Below the pieces are notes generated by a model. It saw nothing but the letters and a program-made list of their open reading frames with translations, had not been told where the DNA came from and searched no databases. A stretch of DNA of 64,000 nt, taken from NCBI RefSeq assembly GCF_026625985.1, contig NZ_CP113116.1, positions 4,464,001 through 4,528,000 on the forward strand, read 5' to 3'. The DNA is from Mycobacterium sp. Aquia_213 (GTDB lineage: Bacteria > Actinomycetota > Actinomycetes > Mycobacteriales > Mycobacteriaceae). Positions within the stretch are counted from its first letter, which is position 1, and the number at the start of each line of letters is the position of its first letter. Both the position numbers and the translations under genes were made by a program. This document shows positions 15,953 through 24,723 of this stretch, piece by piece.

Positions 15953-16462
15953 TCAGTTCATACCCTTTGCTCGGCGACCCAGTTCACGTAGTACTTCACG
16001 CTGGGCGTCACGGCGCGCCATGTCCTGACGCTTGTCATGTGCTTGCTTGCCTCGCGCTAATGCGAGTTCGACCTTGACCTTGCCCTCGGAGAAGTACAGC
16101 GAGAGCGGCACTAGGGTGAGGTTACCATCGCGGATTTTTCCGATGAGCGTGTCGATCTGTCGCCTATGTAACAACAACTTTCGATTGCGACGAGGATCAT
16201 GGTTCGTCCAGCTACCGTGTTCGTACTCGGGAATGTGCAAGTTACGCAACCACACTTCGCCATCATCGACGGTTGCGAACGCATCGGCGAGCGAGGCTTG
16301 TCCTAGCCGCAGACTCTTCACCTCGGTGCCGACTAAAGCCACTCCGGCCTCGAAGGACTCCAGGATCGAGTAGTTGTGCCGCGCTTTGCGATTGGAGGCC
16401 ACAATCTTTTTGCCGGCCGGCTTGCCGCCGTTCGCCTTGGCCCCACTGGACTTTTCGGCCAC
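15953..16462 (-). CDS. smpB: SsrA-binding protein SmpB
   Basis: The 169-residue RNA-binding partner of tmRNA delivers it to stalled ribosomes. The conserved core is visible as NRKARHNYSILE, GTEVKSLRLGQASLADAF, LHIPEYEHGSW and RRNRKLLLHR, ending with the basic ARRDAQREVLRELGRRAKGMN tail that enters the mRNA channel. It starts with GTG, two bases after the ftsX stop, in the conserved ftsE-ftsX-smpB order. Its RNA partner ssrA is encoded within 5 kb, separated by four genes. Confidence 0.96.
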   Translation of the reverse strand: MAEKSSGAKANGGKPAGKKIVASNRKARHNYSILESFEAGVALVGTEVKSLRLGQASLADAFATVDDGEVWLRNLHIPEYEHGSWTNHDPRRNRKLLLHRRQIDTLIGKIRDGNLTLVPLSLYFSEGKVKVELALARGKQAHDKRQDMARRDAQREVLRELGRRAKGMN

Positions 16463-16464
16463 AG

Positions 16465-17358
16465 CTAACGCCGTACGTACAGGCGCAGCGTCGCGTAAGC
16501 CGTCAGTCCGGCCATCGACACGCCGAGCCCCAACAGAATCGGAGAGATGTAAAGGATGTCGGCGTAGTCAACGCGCGCAATCAGATTGGCTTGGTAGAAC
16601 TGGTTTAACGCGTTGTCCAGGAACAATGCGCGCACCACCAGCAATCCGCCAACCGCGATCCCCACGCCGAGGGCCGCGGCGAGCATCGCCTCTACCAGGA
16701 ACGGCAGTTGGGTGTACCAGCGACTGGCCCCCACCAGTCGCATGATCCCGATTTCGGTGCGCCGCGTATACGCCGCAACCTGAACCATGTTCGCAATCAA
16801 CAGGATCGCACCGACAGCCTGCACCAATGCAACGGCGAACGCGACATTGCTCAAGCCGTCCAGGACCGCGAACAGCCGGTCGATCAGGTCTTTCTGATTG
16901 AGCACCGAAAGCACCCCGGGCTGGCCCTGCATCGCGAGGTCAAAGTCCTTGTGCTGCTCGGGATTGTTCAACTTGACGATGAACGACGCGGGAAATGAAT
17001 CCTTGCCCGCAACGTCCTTGTACTGCGGGAACTTTCGGATGGCGTCGTCGTAGGCGTCCTGACGATTAAGGAAGCGAACCGATTTGACGTCATCGCGGCC
17101 CTCGATCTTCGTCCGCAACGCCTTACACGGATTAGTGCTGCACGCCGGATCATTGGCGGAGACGTCTTCGGTGAGGAACACCTGCGTCTCGACGCGGTCG
17201 AGGTAGATGGCGCGCGAGTGCTCGGCCAACCGAACCACCAGTAGACCGCCGCCGAACAGGCCGACCGAAATCGCGGTCGTCAGGATCATCGCGACCGTCA
17301 TCGTCACATTGCGACGAAGACCGGTCAGGACCTCGTTGAATAGGAAGCCGAAGCGCAC
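16465..17358 (-). CDS. ftsX: Cell-division ABC transporter permease FtsX
   Basis: The 297-residue membrane protein has four transmembrane segments: one near the N terminus after [18 protein letters not shown], and three in the C-terminal half. Between the first two lies the extracellular loop that in mycobacteria binds the peptidoglycan hydrolase RipC. It contains two cysteines (CSTNPC). With FtsE it couples ATP hydrolysis to cell-wall cleavage at division. The GTG start overlaps the ftsE stop by one base. Length is the same as in M. tuberculosis as I recall it. Confidence 0.96.
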   Translation of the reverse strand: MRFGFLFNEVLTGLRRNVTMTVAMILTTAISVGLFGGGLLVVRLAEHSRAIYLDRVETQVFLTEDVSANDPACSTNPCKALRTKIEGRDDVKSVRFLNRQDAYDDAIRKFPQYKDVAGKDSFPASFIVKLNNPEQHKDFDLAMQGQPGVLSVLNQKDLIDRLFAVLDGLSNVAFAVALVQAVGAILLIANMVQVAAYTRRTEIGIMRLVGASRWYTQLPFLVEAMLAAALGVGIAVGGLLVVRALFLDNALNQFYQANLIARVDYADILYISPILLGLGVSMAGLTAYATLRLYVRR

Positions 17359-18047
17359 TAGCGGTCCATCCCGTAGACGCCACGCTGCTCGTCGCGAACC
17401 AGCCGGCCCAGCGACAACTCCACCACGCGCTGGCGCATCGAGTCCACGATGTGGTGGTCGTGCGTCGCCATCAGCACCGTCGTCCCGGTGCGGTTGATCC
17501 GCTCCAGCAGGTCCATGATGTCGTTGCTGGTGTCGGGGTCGAGGTTGCCGGTCGGTTCGTCGGCCAGCAGCACCAACGGCCGGTTGACGAACGCGCGCGC
17601 AATGGCCACCCGCTGCTGCTCACCACCCGACAGCTCGGTCGGCAACCGATTGGCCTTGCCGGACAGCCCAACCGTCTCGAGCACATCGGGCACGACCCGG
17701 TTGATCTGATCGGCGCGCTTACCGATGACTTCCAGCGCGAAGGCGACGTTTTCATACACCGTCTTTTGTTGTAGCAGACGAAAGTCCTGGAAAACGCAGC
17801 CAATCACCTGACGCAGCTTGGGCACATGTCGCCCGGGCAGCTTGTTGACGTGGAACTTCGAGACCCGCACGTCTCCGGTGGTCGGCGTCTCCGCGGCCAG
17901 CAGCAGCCGCATGAACGTCGATTTGCCCGACCCCGACGGCCCGATCAGGAAGACGAATTCACCCTTGTCGATTTTGACGTTGACGTCGTCCAACGCCGGA
18001 CGCGCCGACGCTTTGTACTTCTTGCTGACATGGTCAAGGGTGATCAT
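17358..18047 (-). CDS. ftsE: Cell-division ATP-binding protein FtsE
   Basis: This 229-residue ABC ATPase is the partner of FtsX. Walker A is GPSGSGKST, the signature is LSGGEQQR and Walker B is [13 protein letters not shown], followed by the H-loop ATHDHH. I start it at ATG 18047 (MITLDHV), as in M. tuberculosis, rather than the in-frame GTG three bases earlier. It is the first gene of the tightly coupled ftsE-ftsX-smpB set. Confidence 0.96.
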   Translation of the reverse strand: MITLDHVSKKYKASARPALDDVNVKIDKGEFVFLIGPSGSGKSTFMRLLLAAETPTTGDVRVSKFHVNKLPGRHVPKLRQVIGCVFQDFRLLQQKTVYENVAFALEVIGKRADQINRVVPDVLETVGLSGKANRLPTELSGGEQQRVAIARAFVNRPLVLLADEPTGNLDPDTSNDIMDLLERINRTGTTVLMATHDHHIVDSMRQRVVELSLGRLVRDEQRGVYGMDR

Positions 18048-18091
18048 CACGGCACGCCAGTGTAGCGGTGAATTTCGCTGAACCGCGAAGA

Positions 18092-18565
18092 TCAGCGCGC
18101 CGGTGGAGCCGTTGTGGGCGACGGCCCCGGCCCCGGCATCGGTTGCTGTGGGGGTGGTGCAGTGGGACTCGAGCTGGGCGGACAGAACGGCGGCGGCAGC
18201 AGGCAGGGCAGCTGGAACGGTGGCGGTGAGGTGGTCGTCGGGGGCGGCGGCACCAGGGTGGTCGGCGTGGGCGGCTCGGTGCTCGTCGGAGTCGGGGCGA
18301 ACGTCTTGCTGGGTGCCGGCATCTCCACCCTGGTACGCGGTACCCAGGTGTAGTTCGGGTCCGGCACGAAACCCGGCGGCACTACCTGCGGAGCGGGTGG
18401 CTTGGGAGCCGGCTCCGGGCGGTTGGCGTCATAGACCCACCAGACGGCGAGAAAGGCGAGGATCAACGCCACCGTCGAGGTGCGCATCCGGCCACCGAAC
18501 ATGTAGCGCGGCCAGCGGCGGTCCTCGTCGCGGTGCTTCTCGAGGACGTTGAGGGTCAGCTTCAC
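18092..18565 (-). CDS. Proline-rich membrane-anchored protein (Rv3103c-like)
   Basis: The 157-residue protein has a cytoplasmic basic N terminus, one membrane helix (about residues 29-46, [18 protein letters not shown]) and a long proline/threonine-rich periplasmic tail. The tail has PPP runs and two cysteines ([12 protein letters not shown]). A proline-rich membrane protein is known at this place in M. tuberculosis (Rv3103c, from memory). The low-complexity tail suggests a spacer crossing the cell wall. Its ATG overlaps the stop of the MscS gene by four bases (ATGA), so they are co-translated. Function unknown. Confidence 0.82.
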   Translation of the reverse strand: MKLTLNVLEKHRDEDRRWPRYMFGGRMRTSTVALILAFLAVWWVYDANRPEPAPKPPAPQVVPPGFVPDPNYTWVPRTRVEMPAPSKTFAPTPTSTEPPTPTTLVPPPPTTTSPPPFQLPCLLPPPFCPPSSSPTAPPPQQPMPGPGPSPTTAPPAR

Positions 18566-19548
18566 GGTTTCACCGACCCGTGCGCGACCTCGTGTGCTGC
18601 CTCTGCGGCCTGCGCGGCGGGGACGCCGGGGTCGTCCTCGACGACGCTCACCGTCGCCTCGGCGGTCGTGACGATGCCCGCGCGGCCGAGTGCCCGCATG
18701 ACCAACACCCGCAACTGACGGCCCGCCTCGAACTGTTTGCCGGGCAGCGTGCGGGCCACCATGCGCAGCGTGACGGTGTCGACCTCGATGCTTTCCAGGC
18801 CCATCAGCGTCGGCGCGTCCAGCAGCAGTTCACCGAGGAGCGGGTTGTCCAGTGCGCGGTCGCACACCTCGTGCAAGACCTCGTTGACCCGGTTGAGGTC
18901 GGCACTGGTCGAAACGGGGATGTCCACCACCGCGCGCGCCCAGTCCTTGGACAGGTTGACCGTTTTGACGATCTGACCATTGGGGATGGTGAACAATTCG
19001 CCGTCCGACGAGCGCAGCCGGGTCACCCGCAGCGTCACATTCTCGACGGTGCCGCGCGCTGGGGCGTTGATGCCGCTGACCGTCAACTCGACCAGGTCAC
19101 CGAAACCGTATTGCTTTTCCACGATGACGAAGAACCCCGAGAGCAGGTCCTTGACCAGTTGCTGGGCGCCGAAACCCAGCGCCGCACCCACCACGGTGGC
19201 GGGCGCTATCAGCCCACCCATCGAGAATTGCAGCACGTCGGCGACCTCAACGACGCCCCAGATCGCGATGATCACGATCGAGACCCACTGGATCACCGAG
19301 GCCACGGCCTGGCGGTGCTTGGTCGCCTCCGAGCGCACCAGCGCATCGCTTTCGGCGAAGCCGACGTCGAGCTGCCGGGTGACCTCCTGGGCGACCCAAG
19401 TGACGAAACGGACCGCCAGGATCGCACCGATAAAGACCATGACGATGTGCAGACCCTGGTCAAGGATCCAGCCACCGATGTGGCCGTGCCAAAAGTTGTG
19501 CCACGGCTGCGTCATCGCGGTAGCAAGAAGAGTTGTATTAGTCGTCAT
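18562..19548 (-). CDS. MscS-family mechanosensitive channel
   Basis: This is a 328-residue small-conductance mechanosensitive channel type protein. The N-terminal hydrophobic helices (about 25-50 and 85-105) are followed by the pore-lining helix ending in [18 protein letters not shown] and the MscS beta domain ([28 protein letters not shown]). [13 protein letters not shown] and an alpha/beta C-terminal domain follow. It would release solutes on osmotic downshock. The first ATG overlaps the prfB stop by eleven bases; ATG at 19515 is an alternative start. Confidence 0.88.
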   Translation of the reverse strand: MTTNTTLLATAMTQPWHNFWHGHIGGWILDQGLHIVMVFIGAILAVRFVTWVAQEVTRQLDVGFAESDALVRSEATKHRQAVASVIQWVSIVIIAIWGVVEVADVLQFSMGGLIAPATVVGAALGFGAQQLVKDLLSGFFVIVEKQYGFGDLVELTVSGINAPARGTVENVTLRVTRLRSSDGELFTIPNGQIVKTVNLSKDWARAVVDIPVSTSADLNRVNEVLHEVCDRALDNPLLGELLLDAPTLMGLESIEVDTVTLRMVARTLPGKQFEAGRQLRVLVMRALGRAGIVTTAEATVSVVEDDPGVPAAQAAEAAHEVAHGSVKP

Positions 19549-20644
19549 CTTTTCGGTTGCGCCACCGGATCCCCGCTTCCAGGAACCCGTCGATGTCCCC
19601 GTCCAAGACGGCCGCGGGATTGCCGACTTCGTACTCGGTCCGCAGATCCTTGACCATCTGATACGGGTGTAATACGTAGGAGCGCATCTGGTTACCCCAG
19701 GAGCTGCCGCCGTCGCCTTTCAGCGCGTCCAGCTCAGCACGTTCTTCTAAACGCTTGCGCTCCAACAACTTTGCTTGAAGAACTCGCATCGCCGCAACTT
19801 TGTTCTGCAATTGCGACTTTTCGTTCTGACAGGTGACCACGATACCGGTCGGGATGTGCGTGAGTCGAACCGCCGAGTCCGTGGTGTTCACCGATTGACC
19901 GCCGGGACCGCTGGAACGGTACACGTCAACGCGCAGATCGCCTTCCGGAATATCGATGTGATCGGTGGTCTCCACCACCGGCAGCACCTCGACTTCAGCG
20001 AACGACGTCTGACGCCGACTTTGGTTGTCGAACGGGCTGATCCGGACCAGCCGATGGGTGCCCTGTTCCACCGACAACGTGCCGTAGGCAAACGGCGCGT
20101 GCACGGCGAAGGTGGCGCTCTTGATCCCGGCTTCTTCGGCGTAGGAGGTGTCGAACACCTCGACGCCGTACTTGTGTTGCTCGGCCCACCGGATGTACAT
20201 CCGCATCAACATCTCGGCCCAGTCCGCGGCGTCCACCCCGCCGGCGCCGGAGCGGATGGTGAGCAGCGCCTCGCGCTCGTCGTACTCGCCCGACAGCAGG
20301 GTGCGCACCTCGGCGGCTTCAATGTCGGCACGCAAGGCCTTCAGCTCGGTGTCCGCCTCGGCCAGCTCGTCGGCGCCGCCCTCCTCGGCGGCCAGCTCGT
20401 AGAGCACCGGCAGGTCGTCGACCCGCTGCCGCAACTGCTCGATGCGGCGCAGCTCACCCTGGGTGTGCGATAACTCGCTGGTCACCCGCTGCGCGTTGGC
20501 CTGGTCGTCCCACAGTTTGGGATCGGATGCCTCCTGCTCGAGCTTCTCGATGCGGCTGCGCAGACCGTCGACATCGAGCACCCTCTCCACCGTGGTCAGG
20601 GCGGAGTCGAGAGCGGCGATATCGGCTTGACGGTCGGGTTCCAC
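19538..20644 (-). CDS. prfB: Peptide chain release factor 2
   Basis: The 368-residue RF2 terminates translation at UGA and UAA. The stop-codon-reading tripeptide SPF is present in [11 protein letters not shown], and the catalytic GGQ in [20 protein letters not shown]. No programmed frameshift site is needed: the frame is continuous from GTG 20644, unlike in enterobacteria. It is the first gene of a leftward set that continues into the MscS channel and proline-rich protein, and is divergent from fprA across about 185 bases. Confidence 0.96.
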   Translation of the reverse strand: MEPDRQADIAALDSALTTVERVLDVDGLRSRIEKLEQEASDPKLWDDQANAQRVTSELSHTQGELRRIEQLRQRVDDLPVLYELAAEEGGADELAEADTELKALRADIEAAEVRTLLSGEYDEREALLTIRSGAGGVDAADWAEMLMRMYIRWAEQHKYGVEVFDTSYAEEAGIKSATFAVHAPFAYGTLSVEQGTHRLVRISPFDNQSRRQTSFAEVEVLPVVETTDHIDIPEGDLRVDVYRSSGPGGQSVNTTDSAVRLTHIPTGIVVTCQNEKSQLQNKVAAMRVLQAKLLERKRLEERAELDALKGDGGSSWGNQMRSYVLHPYQMVKDLRTEYEVGNPAAVLDGDIDGFLEAGIRWRNRKDDD

Positions 20645-20829
20645 AGCCGACCACGTTACCGGCGCGCTGGTCCGCCGCGAATGCTCAGGTCACGACGCGC
20701 AACACATCGACCACCTGCCGGGGTCCACCGTCTAGCATCGAATCACCATCTATGTGCGCCCGCGACTGCGACGCCCAGCCCGTTCTCAGCCCCTCGCGTC
20801 GCAGCCGGGCATGAACAGAAGGCTTGGGT

Positions 20830-22191
20830 ATGCGTCGATTCCATGTCGCCATCGTCGGCTCCGGACCGTCGGGGTTCTTCGCCGCAGCATCTTTGCTGAA
20901 GGCCGCCGATAGCTCCGATGAGATCGACGTCGCGGTCGACATGCTCGAGATGTTGCCGACGCCGTGGGGGTTGGTGCGCTCCGGCGTCGCGCCCGATCAC
21001 CCCAAGATCAAGTCGATCAGCAAGCAGTTCGAAAAGACTGCCGGTGATCCGCGCTTCCGCTTCTTCGGCAACGTGGTGGTGGGCGAACACATCGAGGCCG
21101 CCGAACTCGCCGAGCAGTACGACGCCGTGATCTACGCGGTCGGGGCGCAGTCCGATCGTTCTCTCAACATCCCCGGTGAGGAGCTGCCCGGCAGTGTCGC
21201 CGCCGTCGATTTCGTCGGCTGGTACAACGCACACCCGAACTTCGAGCAGATCTCCCCCGATCTGTCGGGCGCCCGGGCCGTGGTCATCGGCAACGGCAAT
21301 GTCGCCCTCGACGTCGCACGAATTCTGATCACCGCCCCCGACGCGCTGGCGACCACCGATATCGCCGATCACGCGCTGGAATCGCTGCGCCCCTGCGGTG
21401 TGGAAGAAGTGGTGGTCGTCGGCCGGCGCGGACCGCTGCAAACCGCGTTCACCACGCTGGAGTTGCGCGAGCTCGCCGACCTCGAAGGCGTCGACGTCAT
21501 CGTCGATCCCGCGCAGCTCGACGGCATCAGCGACGAGGATGCCGAGGCCGCGGGCAAAACCACGAAGCAGAACATCAAGGTGTTACGCGACTACGCCAAC
21601 CGCGAACCCCGCCCCGGGCACCGCCGCATGGTGTTCCGGTTCATGACCTCGCCGATCGAGATCAAGGGTGACGAGCGGGTGGAGGGAATCGTGCTCGGCC
21701 GCAACGAGTTGGTCGCCGACGAGAGCGGGCGCGTAGCGGCGAAGGACACCGGTGAACGCGAGGAGCTCCCGGCGCAATTGGTCGTGCGCTCGGTCGGTTA
21801 TCGCGGCGTGCCCACCCCGGGTCTGCCGTTCGACGACAAGAGCGCAACCATCCCCAACACCGACGGCCGGGTCGACGGCCGCCGCAACGAATACGTGGTC
21901 GGCTGGATCAAGCGAGGGCCGACCGGCGTCATCGGCACCAATAAAAAGGACTCCCAGGACACCGTCGACACTCTGATCGACGATCTGACCGGTGCTGACG
22001 GAGCGTCCGAATTCCCGGACGACCACGCCGGCAAACTGGCCGACTGGCTGGCCTCGCGCCAGCCGAAGCTGGTCACCTCGGCGCACTGGGACATCATCGA
22101 TCGCCACGAGCGTGCGGCCGGCGAGCCGCACGGGCGTCCGCGCGTCAAACTGCCGAGCCTGGAGAAGCTGCTAGGGATCAGCCACGGCTGA
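20830..22191 (+). CDS. fprA: NADPH-ferredoxin reductase FprA
   Basis: The 453-residue FAD enzyme passes electrons from NADPH to ferredoxins, for example for P450 systems. The FAD motif GSGPSGFFAA is at the N terminus, LEMLPTPWGLVRSGVAPDHP is characteristic of adrenodoxin-reductase-like FprA, and the NADP motif is IGNGNVALDVAR. Sequence agrees closely with the M. tuberculosis FprA that I remember, along its whole length. I start at ATG 20830 with AGAAGG seven bases upstream; an in-frame TTG lies at 20824. Its presence supplies a possible electron donor for the island P450. Confidence 0.95.
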   Translation: MRRFHVAIVGSGPSGFFAAASLLKAADSSDEIDVAVDMLEMLPTPWGLVRSGVAPDHPKIKSISKQFEKTAGDPRFRFFGNVVVGEHIEAAELAEQYDAVIYAVGAQSDRSLNIPGEELPGSVAAVDFVGWYNAHPNFEQISPDLSGARAVVIGNGNVALDVARILITAPDALATTDIADHALESLRPCGVEEVVVVGRRGPLQTAFTTLELRELADLEGVDVIVDPAQLDGISDEDAEAAGKTTKQNIKVLRDYANREPRPGHRRMVFRFMTSPIEIKGDERVEGIVLGRNELVADESGRVAAKDTGEREELPAQLVVRSVGYRGVPTPGLPFDDKSATIPNTDGRVDGRRNEYVVGWIKRGPTGVIGTNKKDSQDTVDTLIDDLTGADGASEFPDDHAGKLADWLASRQPKLVTSAHWDIIDRHERAAGEPHGRPRVKLPSLEKLLGISHG

Positions 22192-22221
22192 TCGCGCAAT
22201 AGCGTTGGGGCTGAGCTCGAT

Positions 22222-22425
22222 TCAGCGCCTGAGGACAACGAGGCCCGCGCCGGCGAGCAATGCGACGATGGCTGCGGCGATAGCCCACCCGGCGCCGGCA
22301 AGCCACCAGATGACGCCCAGCACCGCGAGCGCGGGCGACACCGCGAAGAGCACCAGGACCGGGTGCTGCCGGATCACTTCAAGTGCACTTCTCGCCCGGA
22401 TCGGGTCGATGTCTTTGCCCGCCAT
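22222..22425 (-). CDS. Small two-helix membrane protein
   Basis: This 67-residue protein has a polar N terminus (MAGKDIDPIRARSALEVIRQHP), two adjacent hydrophobic helices (about 23-43 and 47-65) and a basic end (LRR). It looks like a small integral membrane protein of unknown function. I use ATG 22425; the frame is open further upstream but the extension is low-complexity and out of character. It converges on fprA with 30 bases between. Confidence 0.6.
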   Translation of the reverse strand: MAGKDIDPIRARSALEVIRQHPVLVLFAVSPALAVLGVIWWLAGAGWAIAAAIVALLAGAGLVVLRR

Positions 22426-22501
22426 GGCTAAAGAATGCCATCTCAGAAGCACAATGCAAGAAGATCCTGCGGCGACCTGGCACCACAAGCGATTTCGCCA
22501 A

Positions 22502-22831
22502 CTAGCCCGCGGGGGCCTCGGGCGGGGCGAATTTCCAGTTGTCGGGATTCTTCGAGGAATACACCACCTGATGCAGCTCGCCCATGCTCGGCCATTGGTC
22601 GACGTCGACCGCCATCCGCCAGTAGACGGGGAACTCGTTGACGGTGGGTCCATTGATGACCCCTGCGATGGTCACGAATTGCTCGCCAGCGACGTCGGGC
22701 CGCGGGCTCACGCCGGTCACCAACAACGTGCCATCGAGGAGCTCACCGCGCGGGCCGCGCGGGATGAACCGCTGGGCAACAAATCCCCCCAGCACCGCGA
22801 CGAGCAGAAGCAGCAGACCGAATTCCCACAC
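22502..22831 (-). CDS. Hypothetical secreted or membrane-anchored protein
   Basis: The 109-residue protein starts at GTG 22831. One N-terminal hydrophobic helix (residues 3-20) is followed by a basic PRGPRGE turn and a soluble domain with a beta-rich look (LLVTGVSPRPDVAGEQFVTIAG, YWRMAVDVDQWPSMGELHQVVYS). It would be anchored with the C-terminal domain outside. I do not recognise the family. The much longer upstream frame to 23329 runs over the PPOX gene on the other strand and is rejected. Confidence 0.62.
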   Translation of the reverse strand: MWEFGLLLLLVAVLGGFVAQRFIPRGPRGELLDGTLLVTGVSPRPDVAGEQFVTIAGVINGPTVNEFPVYWRMAVDVDQWPSMGELHQVVYSSKNPDNWKFAPPEAPAG

Positions 22832-22945
22832 GCCGCCATCGTAGGACGCCCGACGCGACGTTCGGCGGAGTTGACCTAGGACCCTACTGTCGCATTCTGA
22901 TTCGCCGTAGCGTCGACTTCGAACTGCCGAGGAAAGGTGAGGTCG

Positions 22946-23374
22946 ATGACGGATGAACCCGCGGTCGTCTTGTCGGAAGACGAGAGTTGGCGCAGGTTGG
23001 GCGGCGTCGCCCTGGGCCGACTGGTGACCAGTTTCGCCGGTGAGCCCGAGATCTTTCCGGTGAACTATGCGGTGCAAGACCGAACGGTGCTGTTTCGCAC
23101 GGCCGAGGGCACCAAATTGTTTTCCGCCGTGGGGCACAACGTTGTGGTGTTCGAGGCCGACGACCACGACGTCGCCGAAGGCTGGAGTGTGATCGTCAGG
23201 GGCCGCGCCCGGGTGCTGCGCACCGCCACGGAGATCGAGGAAGCCGAACGCGCCCAGCTGATGCCGTGGACCGCAACAGTCAAGAAGCATTACGTCCGGG
23301 TGACCCCGACCGACATCACCGGGCGCCACTTCACCTTCGGCCCGGAACCCGACCTGAACGCAAGCTTCGCCTGA
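22946..23374 (+). CDS. Pyridoxamine 5'-phosphate oxidase family protein
   Basis: The 142-residue single-domain split-barrel flavin-binding-fold protein (PPOX superfamily) is recognised by LGRLVTSFAGEPEIFPVNYAV, FRTAEGTKL, VVFEADDHD and GWSVIVRGRARVL. Mycobacterial members bind FMN, F420 or haem breakdown products, and the cofactor cannot be decided here. ATG 22946 is used; GTG 22937 in the same frame is an alternative with AGGAAAG upstream. It is divergent from the anchored hypothetical protein and converges tightly with the truncated globin. Confidence 0.83.
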   Translation: MTDEPAVVLSEDESWRRLGGVALGRLVTSFAGEPEIFPVNYAVQDRTVLFRTAEGTKLFSAVGHNVVVFEADDHDVAEGWSVIVRGRARVLRTATEIEEAERAQLMPWTATVKKHYVRVTPTDITGRHFTFGPEPDLNASFA

Positions 23375-23379
23375 TCCGG

Positions 23380-23784
23380 TCAGCTCGCGAGCAGCGCGTC
23401 GAGTTCCTGTGCGTCAACGCCGGTCAGCCGACGGTGCATCGCCCACGCGATCCTGGCGGCCTGCAGTTTGGCCCGCTCGGCCGCCGGCCCTCGATACATC
23501 TCGTCGACGGTGTCGCGCCAGACGGTCAACCAACGCACGAAATGCTTGCCGGACAATGGAGTTCGCTGGTGAATGACGCGGTGAGCGGTGAGTGCGCTGC
23601 CGCGGTAGCGCCCCGCGCGAAACAGCACGGTCTCCCAGAAATCGCACATGGTTGGGATGTGCGCGTCCAATCCCTCGGACCGCAGCTCGGCGAACGGCTC
23701 GATCAGTACCTCGTCGATCAGCACCCGGGCGTAGAAGCGGCGCAACAGGGCCTCGACGTCGGCGCGGTCGACAAGATCCTGCAT
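23380..23784 (-). CDS. Group III truncated haemoglobin
   Basis: The 134-residue globin-like protein is of the group III (trHbP) type. FYARVLIDEVLIEPFAEL, the long DFWETVLFRAGRYRG segment and KHFVRWL with the probable proximal histidine (H81) match the group. The function of group III globins is unsettled; redox or nitric-oxide chemistry is proposed. I use ATG 23784; TTG 23805 in frame is an alternative. It lies five bases from the convergent PPOX gene stop and is divergent from hisN. Confidence 0.82.
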   Translation of the reverse strand: MQDLVDRADVEALLRRFYARVLIDEVLIEPFAELRSEGLDAHIPTMCDFWETVLFRAGRYRGSALTAHRVIHQRTPLSGKHFVRWLTVWRDTVDEMYRGPAAERAKLQAARIAWAMHRRLTGVDAQELDALLAS

Positions 23785-23863
23785 CGTTACATCATGGCGT
23801 TGCAAGGATTAGCGGCGTGAGGGCCAAAAGTCTCTTCGTGCCCGCCGTGGTAGGACTGCTGGC

Positions 23864-24646
23864 ATGAGTCAGGACGATCTAGCGTTGGCGATGACGCTTG
23901 CCGACCGGGCCGACATCCTGACTCGCGACCGGTTCGGCGCGCTGGACCTGCGCGTCGACACCAAGCCGGACCTGACCCCGGTCACCGACGCCGACCGCGC
24001 GGTCGAAACCGAGGTACGCAAGGTGCTGGGGCGCGAGCGGCCCGACGACAGCGTCGTCGGCGAGGAATTCGGCGGGAGCACCACGTTCACCGGCCGGCAA
24101 TGGATCATCGACCCGATCGACGGCACCAAGAATTTCGTGCGCGGGGTTCCGGTGTGGGCCAGCTTGATCGCATTGCTCGACGACGGCGTCCCAGTGGTCG
24201 GAGTCGTGAGTGCTCCGGCGCTGCACCGCCGATGGTGGGCGTCCCGCGGCCACGGCGCCTTCGTCTCCGCCGAGGGTGCGCTGCCGCGGCGTCTGTCGGT
24301 TTCCTCAGTGGCACAACTAGATTCGGCGAGTCTGTCGTTTTCCAGCCTGTCGGGCTGGGCCGACCGCGGCCTGCGGGACCGCTTCATCGAGCTGACCGAC
24401 GCCGTATGGCGGGTGCGCGCGTATGGCGACTTCTTCTCGTATTGCCTACTTGCCGAGGGGGCCGTCGATATCGCGGCCGAACCGGAAGTCTCGGTGTGGG
24501 ATCTGGCCGCGCTCGACATCCTGGTGCGCGAGGCGGGTGGAACGTTCACCGGGCTGGACGGCGTCGCGGGCCCACACCGCGGCGACGCTGTGGCGACAAA
24601 CGGCCTGCTACACGAGCGCGTGCTACGCGACCTGGGTGTGAACTAG
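23864..24646 (+). CDS. hisN: Histidinol-phosphatase, inositol-monophosphatase family
   Basis: The 260-residue enzyme dephosphorylates histidinol phosphate in histidine biosynthesis. The Li+-sensitive phosphatase motifs are GEEFGG (metal-binding glutamates), [15 protein letters not shown] and [15 protein letters not shown], in order. Position immediately upstream of fadE24 is as in M. tuberculosis (Rv3137), although the pflA-like gene that I recall after it is absent here. The ATG start is clear. A generic inositol monophosphatase activity is the alternative reading. Confidence 0.9.
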   Translation: MSQDDLALAMTLADRADILTRDRFGALDLRVDTKPDLTPVTDADRAVETEVRKVLGRERPDDSVVGEEFGGSTTFTGRQWIIDPIDGTKNFVRGVPVWASLIALLDDGVPVVGVVSAPALHRRWWASRGHGAFVSAEGALPRRLSVSSVAQLDSASLSFSSLSGWADRGLRDRFIELTDAVWRVRAYGDFFSYCLLAEGAVDIAAEPEVSVWDLAALDILVREAGGTFTGLDGVAGPHRGDAVATNGLLHERVLRDLGVN

Positions 24647-24661
24647 CTAACAAGCGCGCTT

Positions 24662-24683
24662 TATCTTACTCCGGAGTAAGATA
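24662..24683. promoter_or_regulatory. Perfect 22-bp palindrome upstream of fadE24 (operator)
   Basis: TATCTTACTCC is followed directly by its exact complement, with no spacer. It lies 40 bases upstream of the fadE24 start and just after the hisN stop, where the promoter of the fadE24-fadE23 pair is expected. Size and symmetry suggest a dimeric repressor (TetR or similar). fadE23 and fadE24 are reported as isoniazid-responsive in M. tuberculosis, as I recall. Confidence 0.8.
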
Positions 24684-24723
24684 GTCTCCTGACTGCATCG
24701 CCCCAACGACAGAGGCTGCTGAA

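Noticed and set aside
22502..23329. Extended 275-codon minus-strand frame
   Set aside because: Its upstream two thirds are antisense to the PPOX gene; only the last 109 codons, starting at GTG 22831, look like a real protein.
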